DNA from: Bagarius yarrelli
Taxonomy: Eukaryota; Chordata; Actinopteri; Siluriformes; Sisoridae
Assembly (NCBI GenBank): GCA_005784505.1
Contig: VCAZ01000001.1
Coordinates: 5,130,097-5,194,096 of the forward strand
Direction of reading: 5' to 3'
Length of the DNA: 64,000 nt
Below the pieces are notes generated by a model. It ran no database searches and was not told where the DNA came from. It was given only the letters and a program-made list of their open reading frames with translations. The first letter of the stretch is position 1. The number at the start of each line of letters is the position of its first letter. The position numbers and the translations under genes are program-made. Shown here piece after piece: positions 40,901 to 51,409 of this stretch.

Positions 40901-43900
40901 GCAGAGGAGGTGGAGGTGGTTTAGACCCTCCTTCTGCACCAGAGCCCATCCCTGCAAAAGTAGCATCGCTGACCAGCCGTTTCTCCTCAACACATGCTTT
41001 CTCTAGCAATGCCAAAGCCTCCTGTATATTAACAGCACATATAACACAACAGTTGCAAAACATTTTTCTTGTTAAGGTGGTAAATAGTGATTTTCCGTAC
41101 TGACCTCAAGCAACTTTTTGGCTCCTCTGTTAGAAGAATCTTTCTTGTAGGAAAGTAAGGCTTTTTGCACCAGAAACAAAACCTTTGAGATTTTATTCTT
41201 CTTAATCTTTTCTTGCAATTCACATTCTGTTACAGATAAGCAAGGACATTGTAGCACTGTTCACATGTTATACTGTGTACACAAGATATGTATTTGAAAG
41301 AATAAGTGAATGAGACCTTTGTTGGGTCTCTCTGAATGTACAGAGGTGGACTGTCCTTGCGAACATTGCAAAAGTGGCCTCTTTGTCCCATCAGGATTTT
41401 CTTTGTCTGAGTTGATAGAAAACAACTGTCATGTAATCATTATTGGGTTTTTCTTTCATAAGGTAAAGTAGATAGTGGGGCCTCATCTACCTGGGTAAGC
41501 AGCTAAGAGTTTGAGTGATGCCCTGTGCTGGAAAGCCAGTAGTTCCATATGCAAATCCATTAAAAGAGATCTCAGGCTGGTGCTCTTATTCTGTTGCTTC
41601 CCAAAAGATCTTGAATGTTCTCTATTAAACTTCTAAATAAAAAATACAGTTCAGAGCTTGATATCCTAATGTAACCCTAAAATTACTTCCCACCTAATTC
41701 TACAAATCTTGCTCAAAATTAAAAATATTTTTAAGGACAGCAATTGAAGTAAACAAGAAACAGAAACTAATCAATATTACCACAATCAAGTAGCAACAAA
41801 AATAAAACAGATACCGTGATACTGTGATGATCTTCTAATAAGATCCAAATTTAAGCTTACGTCAATTGAATAAAGGCATAATTTAGCTTCAAAAAAAGGC
41901 TTTTTTCCGCATACACATCCGTATGCTAAAGACATAATTATGCATGAGACGCATTACAACCAATCCGAAAAAAATAAATTAACACACTGGAGGTACTTGT
42001 TTTTATTACATTAAAAATAATGAAAAGTTCCATTTTTAATTTATTTTGATGATAATTAATTAATCAATTATATATATATATAATATATATTAATCAATTA
42101 TAAACTGGAGGGGCACAACAATCCCTATTTTTAGGGGGGTCAACCAAAAAAAAACAAACTTAGTCAAAGCATAGATAATTTTAAATATTTGGAAAACATA
42201 GTGTACAATTAAAGTTATTTAATCTGCATCTTCCCCTCACACATCGATGGTGATAACGTGTAGACCTTTCTGTCAATTTCTTGTTGACTACCACCATCTT
42301 AAAAACGTCTTATCTTAAAAAGAAGTTCATTATTTTAAATCTGCATTACTGAGTTATTCTTTCTCTTTAGTTTTTATTCTATATTGCCTGGGTGGAGACA
42401 CTATCATCAGTAGACTGTAGGGTACAATACTACCTGTAGATACAATGTGTCAGAGATGGCAGATACATCATGAGGTGGACAAGCAGTCCTGCCTTTTGAA
42501 ACACACTCCAGACCTTTCTCCAGCACAGTCCACACTAGCTCAAGATTTTCTCCTTGTGTGTTCTGCAAGGATGTACAATTAATTACAGTATTTCAATAAA
42601 ATCATGCTAAAGCTTATTACACTGAATTTAATTAGTACTTTCCCATGCACTTTATTAAGACACACTTGTGGCTTGAATGAGCATACCATGCTAGGTGTGG
42701 CAGGTTTCTTAAAACGGGTGGACCTGAGACTGCTTCCTTCATCTGATTCTACACAAACAAAAGCAGTATAATGTTAATACACATAACAAGTAAGATTTGT
42801 GTACAGAGCACTGAAGCAAACCTTTCGTAGTGATGGTCAGTGGGGGTAAGTGTGCACCGCCCTCCAGCACTGAAGCCAGTCTTAGAGTCATCTCAGCCAC
42901 TCCCACTGGGTCTGTATCAGCCAACTGACACATATAGGCCACCTCACACAGAAGGAACAGAGTCTGGACCCACTGCATAGTAGAGACACAAACTTCTTAT
43001 GTTAAATATAGACAGCAAACCTGACTCATTTTTGTGATCTTTTTAAAATCTTATGTTCCAAATCAACAAAATATTATTGTTGACATTGTTGTTTAGTTAA
43101 AATAGCCCAAATTCCGGCATATTCTTGACATACCTTGTCTGGTAACGTCATTTTGGTCATGTAACATAATGGATCATACTGTCTGGACTGAACTCTCTGA
43201 AACACAAGCTTACATTTTGCCCAGAGGAACAGTACAATATCCAGCACCAGGTCCTCATCAGGTCGGATCACCTGAGCACAGATACATGCGGTATAGTATA
43301 CAAGAGCACATTTAGCTCACTAAGTCCACTGGATTTACAAGTCAGAATGGTAGAGATGTGTGTATCAGAGAGAACTAACCTGGTCTGCTTCACACACACA
43401 TACATGTAGAGTCTGGACCAGATTTAGGAGCTCATCTGTCATGTTAAATAGCCCTGAATGCTGGTCTTTATCTGTGGGTAAAACAAGAAAGAAGTGAAGA
43501 AAGCATAACCGGATCTAAAAAAGAGTACAAAGTACAAATATTTTTATAATATCTTCATGATCACTGTATAGTTTTATTTATGTATTCAACACAGAAATAA
43601 ACCAGATTTTATTAATAAGCAACAACCAGGTTGTTTGTTGCAGTCTGACATTATGTAGTTAATTATTTTGTTCTTGAGACACACAAAGCAACACAAAGCA
43701 GTGCTCCAGAGTCACTGTGCAGCTTGCAGCCTTGTGCTACCATCTGCTGGTGTGTCTTGAAACTTTTTGATAACTCCTTGCATAGCGTGTACAGTCATCC
43801 GTGAATCAAGCTTTACTTCCTCTTTCTTTTTCTTTATGTTAACAAAAGAGGTAAAAAAAACTGGAAGAAGCTGCTATTATTAAAGACCAATACTAGTGTT

Positions 43901-46900
43901 TATTAGTCATCTTCTGGCAGAAGGTCTTCATTAGATGTTGCTACCAGTTTGTACGTCAGCCATAAATTCTTTGCTTCCAATCCGGATCCTGTGAGTGGAA
44001 ATAAGCCGCTCCACAGCCTCCAGTAGCGTAAGCTCCAACTCAGCCTTCCGGAAAAGCTGACCCTCCAGACTCTACCAAAAAAGTTAGAGTCTTAACACAC
44101 TGCCAATTAAAAAACAATTTTTCAACATCTTTTCGATTTAATTAACTGACTTACAGACAGAACTGTTATAAGGTTGTCTGACAGGTTGGAGAACATGTCC
44201 CACTGCTCATATTTAAACAGCAGCTTCGTAAACTTCACTGCAGCATCCACTGATATCTGATTCTCCCCTGTGGTAAAATTCTGTTAGGTAAACATCGAAC
44301 CCAGTTAAAAGACAGAAGGTTAAAGAAATGCACAATTTTACCAGCTATTGCTAATTCCATGAGGGTGCAATTAGAAGTGAGGGCATTCAAAGACGAAGGC
44401 AGGCTGCCATTACCAACTCGTGCGAAGGAGCCGCCATTTCCTAAACCACAAAAAGGTCAAATTTAAAACCGAACGCCAATTTAAATCATGGTTTAATTAT
44501 TCACAGGGGGATCGAAGAGCAGGAATACCAGATAGTATGCTAATGCCAGCTGCAATAAGCTCTACTGTCACTTCCTGTATATCAGGGTCATCCGGTATGC
44601 CAGTCTGCAGGGGTCTGCGAGTACTGTCCCACAAAGCTTCCAACACTGCCAGGAACTGAGCAGCGTTTCCTTCGAACAGTTCCATCAGGATGCGCTCGGT
44701 TGTTGTACGGGGCCATGGATTCTAAAATGGATAAAGAATAAATAACATAATAAAACAGATTGTAAGTAAAAAAACTCTTAGTAGCAGTTGGTTGTATCTA
44801 TAAGTATAAACTATATTAAAGGATACTTTACATTCTGATTCTCCCTAAGACTGGTCTTCTGTTTCAACCTGAAAAATCCTTTTGGTTTTTTCCGTGATTC
44901 AAATACTGAGCGCTTAAACACCATGACTGCAACCTGCACAACAAAGCAACATTAACAATTAGGGCTGTGTATTGGCAAGGGCCTTATGATACGATATATT
45001 TTATGATACACTGGTCACGATATGTATCATAAAACGATCAATTTTACGATATACTGGTCACGATATGTATCATAATACGATACATTTTACGATATACTGG
45101 TCATGATATTTATCATAATGCGATACATTTCACAATATACTAGTCATGATATTTATCATAATATGATACATTTTACGATATAGTGGTCACGATATGTATC
45201 ATAATACGATACATTTCACAATATACTAGTCATGATATTTATCATAATACGATACATTTTACGATATACTGGTCACGATATTTATCATAATACGATACAT
45301 TTCACGAAACACTGGTCACGATACAATATATCACGATATATATTATATCAATACAATGCATATTAAAAAACTTAAGTAAAAAATAAATACAAATAGCTAA
45401 AAATAAGTCGGAGGCGCCTTTTTTTCTCCGCCATGCTTTTTTCGGAGACAATGGCCATATGTGTCAGCCACAACTATTAATTTGCCACGCACTGTGGGTT
45501 TTAATTAAACGTAAAGTTAACGTAAATTAGATTCAGACATAATTTTAATATGTAGCGATACTACAGGCTGGAATATAAATACATCTTTCACGCTTTCATT
45601 TCAGTTACACAGAAAGAGTTTCATCCATACTTTGATGGTGGCATCTTTGAAGGCTTGTGTTGTCTCCAGAGATGATGGAAACCCACTTAACTTCTCCAGC
45701 TTTCCTAGCTCATCTATTTTACCAAGAGCTCGTCTAGCAAACACCTGACCAAGAAAAGACACAATGCAGTGAATAAGGAAAACCTTAAACTAAGTCAACA
45801 TTTAAAAGATTCAAATTGTTTTACAAGCACATGTCTCATATCTCTTTGTAGTCATGTTAGATCATAGATGGTTTATAATAGCTTTAAGATAGCTTTAAAT
45901 TTATTTATTTAATTTTTTAAAATGTTATCTAGAAAGGCCTGCATAACCATATACAAACATAACAATGCCTCTCAGACAAAATGTTCTTTTTTTTTTTTTT
46001 AGAATGTTTACTTATGCGTATAATATACTGGTATGTACCCCGAGCAGAGGGTCTTTCTGTGTGGAGTTTGCATGTTCTTCCTGTGTTTGTGTGTGTTTAC
46101 TCCGGGTACTATGGTTTCCTCCATCAGGCCAAAAGCATGTTTGGTTGATGATTGGCAAATATTGGCCATAGGGGTAAGTGTGTGTATGTGTGTGTGGTTG
46201 TTTGTCTGTATGTGGCTCTGTGATGGACCGACGACCTGTCCAGGTTGTACCCCTGCCTTTCGCCCAATGACAGTTGAGATAGACTTCAGTAGATGAATGG
46301 ATGGATAAATAAATGGATGATTGGATGAATAGATAGATGGATGGATGGATGGATGGATGGATGGATGGATGGATGGATGGATGGATGGATGGATGGATGG
46401 ATGGACATTCTAATTATTTATTAAATTTTTTGGGGGGTAATATGTTTACTTTTATAATTACATTTATAATTAAAAAAAGGGTAAATCTAATAATTAGGGA
46501 AACAGGTTTGTCGTTTTGTCTTTTTTTTCCTTCTTTCTAAATCTTTTTAATAATAAATTATTAAAATTTTTTTAAATAATTTATAAGATTGAAGGTGTTT
46601 ATTATGATTAAATTGATGCTACAGAACACTTTACATCTATGTTGGATGGTTGATTGAGTAGACAATTTTAAGTAAAGGCACATGGTGTATTAACTGCTAG
46701 AAACTAGAAGCAATAGTCAAACTACAGTAAATATAGTAAAGGTATTAAATTGAGGTATAAAGTTAAGGGATGTGAGCATGGAACTATAGCTTCATGCCCT
46801 TCCCTCAAATTTAGAACAATCAAAACAGGTTTTTACTTCTACAGAAAGCACAGCAGTTATGATGAATGAAATTAAAATAACTGACCTCTGCCTGCACAGC

Positions 46901-48648
46901 AGCCTGGCCAACATAGTAACATTCACAAACACTACAGTACAGTGTGGCTCTCCAGGACAGGAAACTGGGAGACAACAGTGGGATGGATGTCTCCAGACAC
47001 ATACATGCCCATAGTAAATACTCCAATGCCTGAGAAGAAGAAACACGATGTATTGGTCAAAACAGTTTGGAATCCTGACTGCTGAAGGACACTAGCATTA
47101 ATAAAAGCAAGCATGGTTACCTCAGCAGAGTGACTGGTGGACATCAAGAACCTACATATTTTGTAAATGTACAAAGTACCTGAAAAGATAGGTGAAGTAC
47201 TTAGAACCGCATAACAGAAATAATTTACATCCCTTTATTTCAGTGAGAAAAGCCGCTGCGTTACATACCGTTATACACTAACCAGCACAGGCTCTCACAT
47301 GGCAGGATGGCCTGCATTGTGATGCGCAAAAACGCTAAAATGCTGAGCATTTTCTGCAACCCAAAGCGATCTGGTTGCTTGCACCTCTCACGTTCCAGGT
47401 GATAAGCACACAAACATTCTCCATACAAAGCACGAAGCTAACAAACACAAAAGCAGTTAAAAGATATTTTTTTGGGTCCTAGAAGATCTATAGGCTAGCT
47501 TTCACAAACACACAATTATCTTAAATCTGCCCAACCGTTAGCTTTGCTCCTGCAGTTTGAAAGCCATGTGGGAGGAAGGACTGCTTAAACTGCTCCACAT
47601 CTCTGATGTTCTCCAAGCGAGCAGGGCAGAACCGGTGTTGGCAGCGTGTGTATCCTTGCCACAGTGCCAGTCTGTAAAACTACACAACAATAACAAAGCA
47701 TTAAGTGTCTTTTATATTCCACACTTTATAATAAAAGTACAACAGATACTCTTCTTTATAAGGTAAAGCAAGGGCCCATTTTACTAGACACATTTACTGT
47801 ATTTACTGTATAAATAATGAATTAGGTTCTTCCTTGCATCCTCGTGTATAGATGAAAAGTGAGTCTTGAGAGCACTTCTACCAAGATTCTAGTTTCCTGG
47901 TGGACATTTCTTAACAGAGCATTAAAATGGTAAAGTGCACTGCTACTCCTAGTAGTCCTAGTAGTATTTTTTGACTATTGACGCAACTTGTTAAGCAAAT
48001 TCGTACCTCACAACCCAGACGTTGTGTTACTGTCACTGTTTGGAGATTCGGTACACGGTTTACCCATGTCTGTGTGGATTTCTTTCCACTTCCTGAAAAC
48101 ATTTGACTTTTATTTGTTTCTAGGCCAAAATGACTGGGAATAAATGTACAAGTAAGCATATGGTGACCATTGATAAACTGGTGTCCCATCCAGGAAAAAA
48201 CAAGTAATGATTTGAAATTTGATCAGCTCGTACCAGCACCACACACACACTTCAGTTAGCGCAAATGCTGTGTTAAAAATGAGAATATTTCACCACTTAC
48301 TTATCTAATTAGTGTTTGTTTTTTAGTGATGAATTCGCAATGTTAAGCCGTTTATTAACTACTAAGGTGGATGTGATTTTGCCATATAGGATTTGATCCT
48401 GGATTAACATTCCAATCAACCAAACATAACCTGTGTGTTGACCAAACCCGCCTCTCAAAACCGTTTTTTTCAAATCTTTTTCTCCTTGTAAACCAAAATA
48501 AACATTATAAATGTATTTATTAATAAAAAAACATGAAATAAAAATGGCATACAGTATGTAATACAGTACATGCTGTACTGAACACCTGCATACAACAGGT
48601 ATGTGCAGTTTGGTAAACATTTTGCTCATCTTCATGACCAAAAATAGA

Positions 48649-48679
<31 letters not shown>

Positions 48680-49559
48680 AAATGTATTTAGGTATGTGTA
48701 CAATTTTACTGCACACACACACACACACACATTGTGATTCAATTAAATCATGTTAAACCCTGTTTTATCATAAGAATGTGGCCCATCCATACTTTGACCA
48801 AACTACGACCAAACGGCACACGCTGATGACATCAGATGGTTATGATTGGTTGATTGAAATGTTGATTCTGAATCGACAAAAGATGTTAATCCAGGATCAC
48901 ATCCTACTTGGCAAAATCACAAATAAGGTAGGTAAGACAGATAATCTTATAAATTTGATCTTTAAATAATGCTATGAAACAGGTTTCCTTAACAGCTGAT
49001 ATGATTTATAAAATGATGGGGAAACAAATTAAATGGATAAAACAGTTACTTTATTTTCGAAAAGAAAATCTGCGATGTCCAGAAGATGCTCCTCATAATA
49101 AGGACTTGGGAGACGAGGTTCATATTTCTTCCAGATGTCAAAAAGTTTCAAAGATCTGTCAAAAACAAGGTAAATCACTTAAATGGACATTGCTTTTAAA
49201 TAAAGACATAATATTATTTCTAAAACTTGAACATATTGTAAACAGACACTACATGACGTTAGTTAGACACCATGTTTAGTTTTTTTTTACCCTCTGGAAT
49301 AAGAGAAGTGGTCGAAAGGTATCGAATGACGAATTCTCTTCATGTACGATTTAAACTCCTTTAAATCTTTCTCAAACCCGGAAATGACAGGGTTAGATTT
49401 ATCCAAGGTTCCATAATAAGAAGCTGGTAAAGGCTCCATCTTTATATTTGGGTAAACCTCGGTGTGCACTGCCAGGCAAAAGTTTACTAACGTATCTATA
49501 GCGACGAGCCAGGGGTGCGACACGTCACAGGAGACGCGATACGTAGACCGCGGCGCCAT
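19950..49559 (-). CDS. cfap54: CFAP54, ciliary central-apparatus protein
   Basis: CFAP54 (FAP54 in Chlamydomonas) is part of the C1d projection of the axonemal central pair and is needed for motile cilia and sperm flagella (family knowledge). I traced 69 exons, about 9,277 coding bases or 3,090 codons, matching human CFAP54 (about 3,100 aa). Diagnostic stretches include [17 protein letters not shown] in exon 2, [20 protein letters not shown] in exon 6, and a fibronectin-III-like region in exons 21-23 (about residues 890-1005; [16 protein letters not shown]). Exon 33 is strongly basic ([11 protein letters not shown]), exon 29 is Glu-rich, and exon 67 carries a Ser/Thr-rich run. The ATG at 49557-49559 lies in AAGATGGCGCC, a YY1-like context. 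All exon phases agree except exon 2 to exon 3 (see findings). Exon positions are given in four separate entries. The gene is convergent with rint1 and head-to-head with bik. Confidence 0.93.
23583..23880 (+). repeat. Dispersed repeat (CTCCGGGTACTCTGGTTTCC family)
   Basis: It has the widespread teleost pattern: CCTCACAGCAAGAAGGTCTC, then GGTTTCCTCCCACAGTCCAA, then TGACCCTGCAATGG, then GATCCCTGTGACCCTG. Two further copies start at 46035 and 50278. It lies in the cfap54 intron between exons 61 and 62, and a SINE follows directly. Confidence 0.75.
23887..24090 (+). mobile_element. tRNA-derived SINE copy
   Basis: Head GAAGTGGTAGCGCAGTGGTT, a short internal duplication of CCACCAAGCCCC, and tail GTCACTCTGACTAAGGGCGA. 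It sits 43 bp from cfap54 exon 61. Confidence 0.85.
25363..25918. mobile_element. Tc1-like transposon remnant next to cfap54 exon 57
   Basis: The ends (ACACTTTCTGTCCAAAAATA on the left, GGACGGACAGTGTA on the right) and internal stretches such as TTTTGTTGGACTGCCTTTGG and TATCCAATAGGAGGCTCTTACC match a common teleost Tc1-like family read antisense. Most of the transposase is deleted and a SINE is inserted at 25612. The right end lies 11 bp from the exon 57 donor. Confidence 0.7.
25612..25757 (+). mobile_element. tRNA-derived SINE copy nested in Tc1 remnant
   Basis: The 5' part of the head is missing. The B box onward is present (CACCACCAAGCCACCACTGC; TTGCTCTGAATAAGGGCATT). Confidence 0.8.
27888..28100 (+). 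mobile_element. SINE of a second family
   Basis: A tRNA-like head (GGTGGCTCAATAGTTAAGGC; GGGTTCGAGCTCC) is followed by a different body (AGCTGACTCTGCGCTCTGAC; GGGATATGCAAAGAAAGAAT) and a tail resembling TTTATGTGACCAATAAGGG. It is in the cfap54 intron between exons 51 and 52. Confidence 0.75.
29872..30030 (-). repeat. Fragment of the dispersed repeat family, inverted
   Basis: The plus strand carries the reverse of the family's 3' end: CATTCATTTATTCATCTTCT, then CCTGGAGTCTATCGCAGCCC, then GGTACACCCTGGACAGGTCG, then ATCACAGGGCCACA. Confidence 0.65.
30128..30325 (+). mobile_element. Very degenerate SINE copy
   Basis: A head-like TAACTTAATGGTTAAAATGT and a tail-like TTGCTTTCGATAAGGGCATT, about 130 bp apart, are all that remain. 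Confidence 0.5.
31555..31896 (+). mobile_element. Tc1-like transposon 5' fragment
   Basis: It starts with the terminal repeat TACAGTGAGGGTAATAATTA and continues through a 5' flank (CCTGTCCACAGAAGCAAG) into the start of a transposase. That start has a Met at about 31700 and a helix-turn-helix part that reads until a deletion near 31795. It appears to be the same family as the remnant at 19330. It is in the cfap54 intron between exons 41 and 42. Confidence 0.75.
33140..33800. mobile_element. Old Tc1-like remnant of another family
   Basis: Stretches such as TTTATCCCAAATGTGTACTG, GGGGTTAAAATCAGGGCTTT, GACACTGTCATGCTGGAATC and GGTCAGGTGTCCACAAATGT, with a final AATAAAGTGTA end, match a widespread teleost Tc1-like element read antisense. 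It is interrupted around 33360-33480 by what may be a decayed SINE. Confidence 0.55.
35036..35240 (+). mobile_element. tRNA-derived SINE copy
   Basis: Head GAAGTAGTAGCGCAGCGGTT, B box GGGTTCGATTC and tail GTCGCTCTGGATAAGGGTGT. It is in the cfap54 intron between exons 35 and 36. Confidence 0.88.
36658..37146 (+). mobile_element. Probable solo LTR with internal AT microsatellite
   Basis: The 489-bp block begins TGTAACG and ends CGTTACA, the 5'-TG...CA-3' form of a retrotransposon LTR. It carries AATAAA (in GTAATAAACTGCACC) near its 3' end and is flanked by CTATA / ATATA, a possible 5-bp target duplication with one mismatch. A (TA)n tract with AGATA interruptions occupies 36878-36970. No internal retroelement genes are present. 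Confidence 0.55.
37575..37720 (+). mobile_element. Very degenerate SINE copy
   Basis: AGCTCAGTGGTTAAGG and GCTAACATTGCTGGACCATT, then AGGGCTCTTAATTCTAA, outline the head and body of the common SINE; the tail is lost. Confidence 0.45.
39982..40178 (-). mobile_element. tRNA-derived SINE copy, inverted
   Basis: Well-preserved copy. The tail on the plus strand is CAGCATTTGGCAGATGCCCT and the head is CCACTGCGCCACCACTTCGC. It lies about 20 bp upstream of cfap54 exon 22. Confidence 0.88.
40522..40690 (+). mobile_element. tRNA-derived SINE copy
   Basis: A short head deletion at the 5' end; B box GGTTCGATTCCC; internal poly(A); tail TTGCTCTGGATAAGGGCATC. Confidence 0.85.
44960..45420. repeat. 43-bp minisatellite inside a probable DNA transposon
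   Basis: The landmark CTGGTCACGATAT and its variants recur at 45011, 45054, 45097, 45140, 45183, 45226, 45269 and 45312, an exact 43-bp step over eight units. The left flank GGGCTGTGTATTGGCAAGG and the GATAC-rich content recall teleost non-autonomous DNA transposons. It is in the cfap54 intron between exons 7 and 8. Confidence 0.8.
46035..46404 (+). repeat. Dispersed repeat copy ending in (ATGG)n
   Basis: Same family as 23583 (GTGTGGAGTTTGCATGTTCT; CTCCGGGTACTATGGTTTCC; GACGACCTGTCCAGGTTG). It ends in a perfect (ATGG)n microsatellite at about 46336-46404. Confidence 0.75.
48372..48921. mobile_element. Foldback-type transposon in cfap54 intron 2
   Basis: The outer ends are inverted copies of each other for well over 60 bp. 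The left side reads TGTGATTTTGCCATATAGGA, the right side is its reverse complement with few changes, and the similarity continues through ATCCTGGATTAACAT and CAATCAACCAA. The centre holds a 29-bp perfect hairpin built on (TG)n / (CA)n. No ORF. A related single arm is at 56450. Confidence 0.7.
48649..48731. repeat. Perfect (TG)n...(CA)n hairpin
   Basis: The right arm 48703-48731 (ATTTTACTG then CA repeats) is the exact reverse complement of 29 bases of the left arm 48655-48683. The loop is 19 nt. Confidence 0.9.
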
Positions 49560-50277
49560 CTTACAGAGGTAACTTCCGAGGATAGGTAGGTAATAATCAC
49601 TGACTTGGTGAGATAGCTAATGATTTTTATTAAATTACACTGAAGTAATTAATTCAACAGGTTGGAGCATAATTATGTCTGCTTTTTATTCACTTTTATG
49701 CCATTTTTTTTAATTTTTTTTTTTTACAAAATTTGTTGGCTGAATGACTCTTAAAGTAACAGGATTTCTTACAGTTTTTTCTGTGCTAGACTCCAGATTA
49801 GCTTAGCTTTAATGTAGGACACTTAAGTTAACATTTTTAAAAATATAATACAGTTAATTCTTACTTTACTTGGATAACTTTACTATAATAACTACAACTA
49901 TCATTAACCTAGTATATTAAAGCTAAATTTAGGTTTTATATAGTACGTTACATCCAACATTGGCTTTATGTACAAAAAAATAAGATGACATTTAATATAC
50001 AACCTGTAATTCTGTAAAAAGTTTATATAAAAAGAAAACTAAAAGACTTTTAAATCACATGAACCAATATTGTATTAACATGGTAAACATGTCCCGCCCC
50101 AAATATTTAAAGACCTGTAGCAGGCATCACATTTGAAATGAGCTCATTTAGTGGATAAAATTTCTTAGATTAAATATTTATCTATGTTCTATTGTCAAAC
50201 AAAATATTGACTCGTGTTTAGAAAGTCTCTTAGTTTTCATTTTATTCAAATTCAAAAAACAAACAAAAAACCATGGG

Positions 50278-50612
50278 CAGCATGGTGATTTGGTGGTTAG
50301 CACGGTTGCCTCACAGCAAGAAGGTCCCAGGTTCGATTTTTGTGCAGGGGTTATTCTGTGTGGAGTTTGCATGTTCCCCCTGTGCTTGTGTAGGTTTACT
50401 CAGGGTAGGTTGTTTTTTTTTAAATTGTCCATAGGACCAAGTGTGTGTGGCCCTGTAATAAACTGGCGACCTGTCCAGGGTGTACCCCTCCTGCCTTTTG
50501 CCCTTTCAGAGATGGCCTGGATAGACTCCAGCAGATCCCTGTGACCCAGAATTAAGGAATAAGCAGGTATAGAAGATAAATGAATGAATGAATGAATGAA
50601 TGAATGAATGAA
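50278..50612 (+). repeat. Dispersed repeat copy ending in (GAAT)n
   Basis: Third good copy of the family: CACGGTTGCCTCACAGCAAG, then GTGTGGAGTTTGCATGTTCC, then GCGACCTGTCCAGGGTGTAC, then CCTGTGACCCAGAATTAAGG, ending in (GAAT)n at about 50582-50611. Confidence 0.8.
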
Positions 50613-50631
50613 AAAAATGTCCCAACTTCAG

Positions 50632-50700
50632 AATCAGAATTCAATTTATTCGCCAAGTATGTGTAGACACATGGAATTTGTTGTGGTTTTTAGAGTACTT
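50632..50700 (-). mobile_element. Short LINE-tail fragment
   Basis: The plus strand AATTCAATTTATTCGCCAAG, followed by a GTATGTGTAGACACATGG-like run, resembles the inverted 3' tail of another teleost LINE. Only the tail is present. Confidence 0.4.
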
Positions 50701-50955
50701 GGTACATGCAACATACAAACATACATACATACATTTAAGACACAAATTGTGATTGGAGCAGAATTATGTACCAGTTATGCCTTATTCGGGAAGACAAGAA
50801 CCCAGAAACTGCTCTTGTGATAGTAAAATTACTTTTTATTATTCGAGATCATTAATACTAGGAGTGTTAATTGGGGGGTGGGGGTGGCTTAATTTATAGA
50901 TATTAATTAAATTGAGTGTTATAGTGAGTGTGTAATATTGTCTTTTCTGAAACCG

Positions 50956-51409
<454 letters not shown>

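Larger units (their letters stand above)
35361..41632 (-). other. cfap54: cfap54 exons 18-35 (FN3-like region and linker)
   Basis: Exons: 18 41491-41632; 19 41317-41406; 20 41105-41226; 21 40839-41021; 22 39870-39962; 23 39554-39739; 24 39336-39481; 25 39087-39234; 26 38782-38937; 27 38219-38341; 28 37902-38003; 29 37295-37427; 30 36446-36541; 31 36237-36363; 32 36013-36145; 33 35894-35949; 34 35617-35811; 35 35361-35509. Exon 21 has a proline run (PPPPP) before the FN3-like part. The intron between exons 33 and 34 is only 82 bp. Exon 30 has three in-frame alternative acceptors. Confidence 0.85.
42434..49559 (-). other. cfap54: cfap54 exons 1-17 (N-terminal third)
   Basis: Exons in coding order: 1 49291-49559; 2 49050-49155; 3 47536-47671; 4 47269-47437; 5 47121-47179; 6 46886-47029; 7 45631-45744; 8 44832-44933; 9 44529-44721; 10 44342-44440; 11 44155-44267; 12 43945-44071; 13 43380-43471; 14 43134-43271; 15 42822-42972; 16 42687-42748; 17 42434-42562. 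From exon 3 onward every junction keeps frame. The exon 3 donor (ACG/GTTGGG) is weak. Helix-rich, TPR-like sequence dominates. Confidence 0.85.

Noticed and set aside
45011..45345. Regular repeats resembling a CRISPR array
   Set aside because: There are no unique spacers; the 43-bp units are tandem and the genome is eukaryotic.
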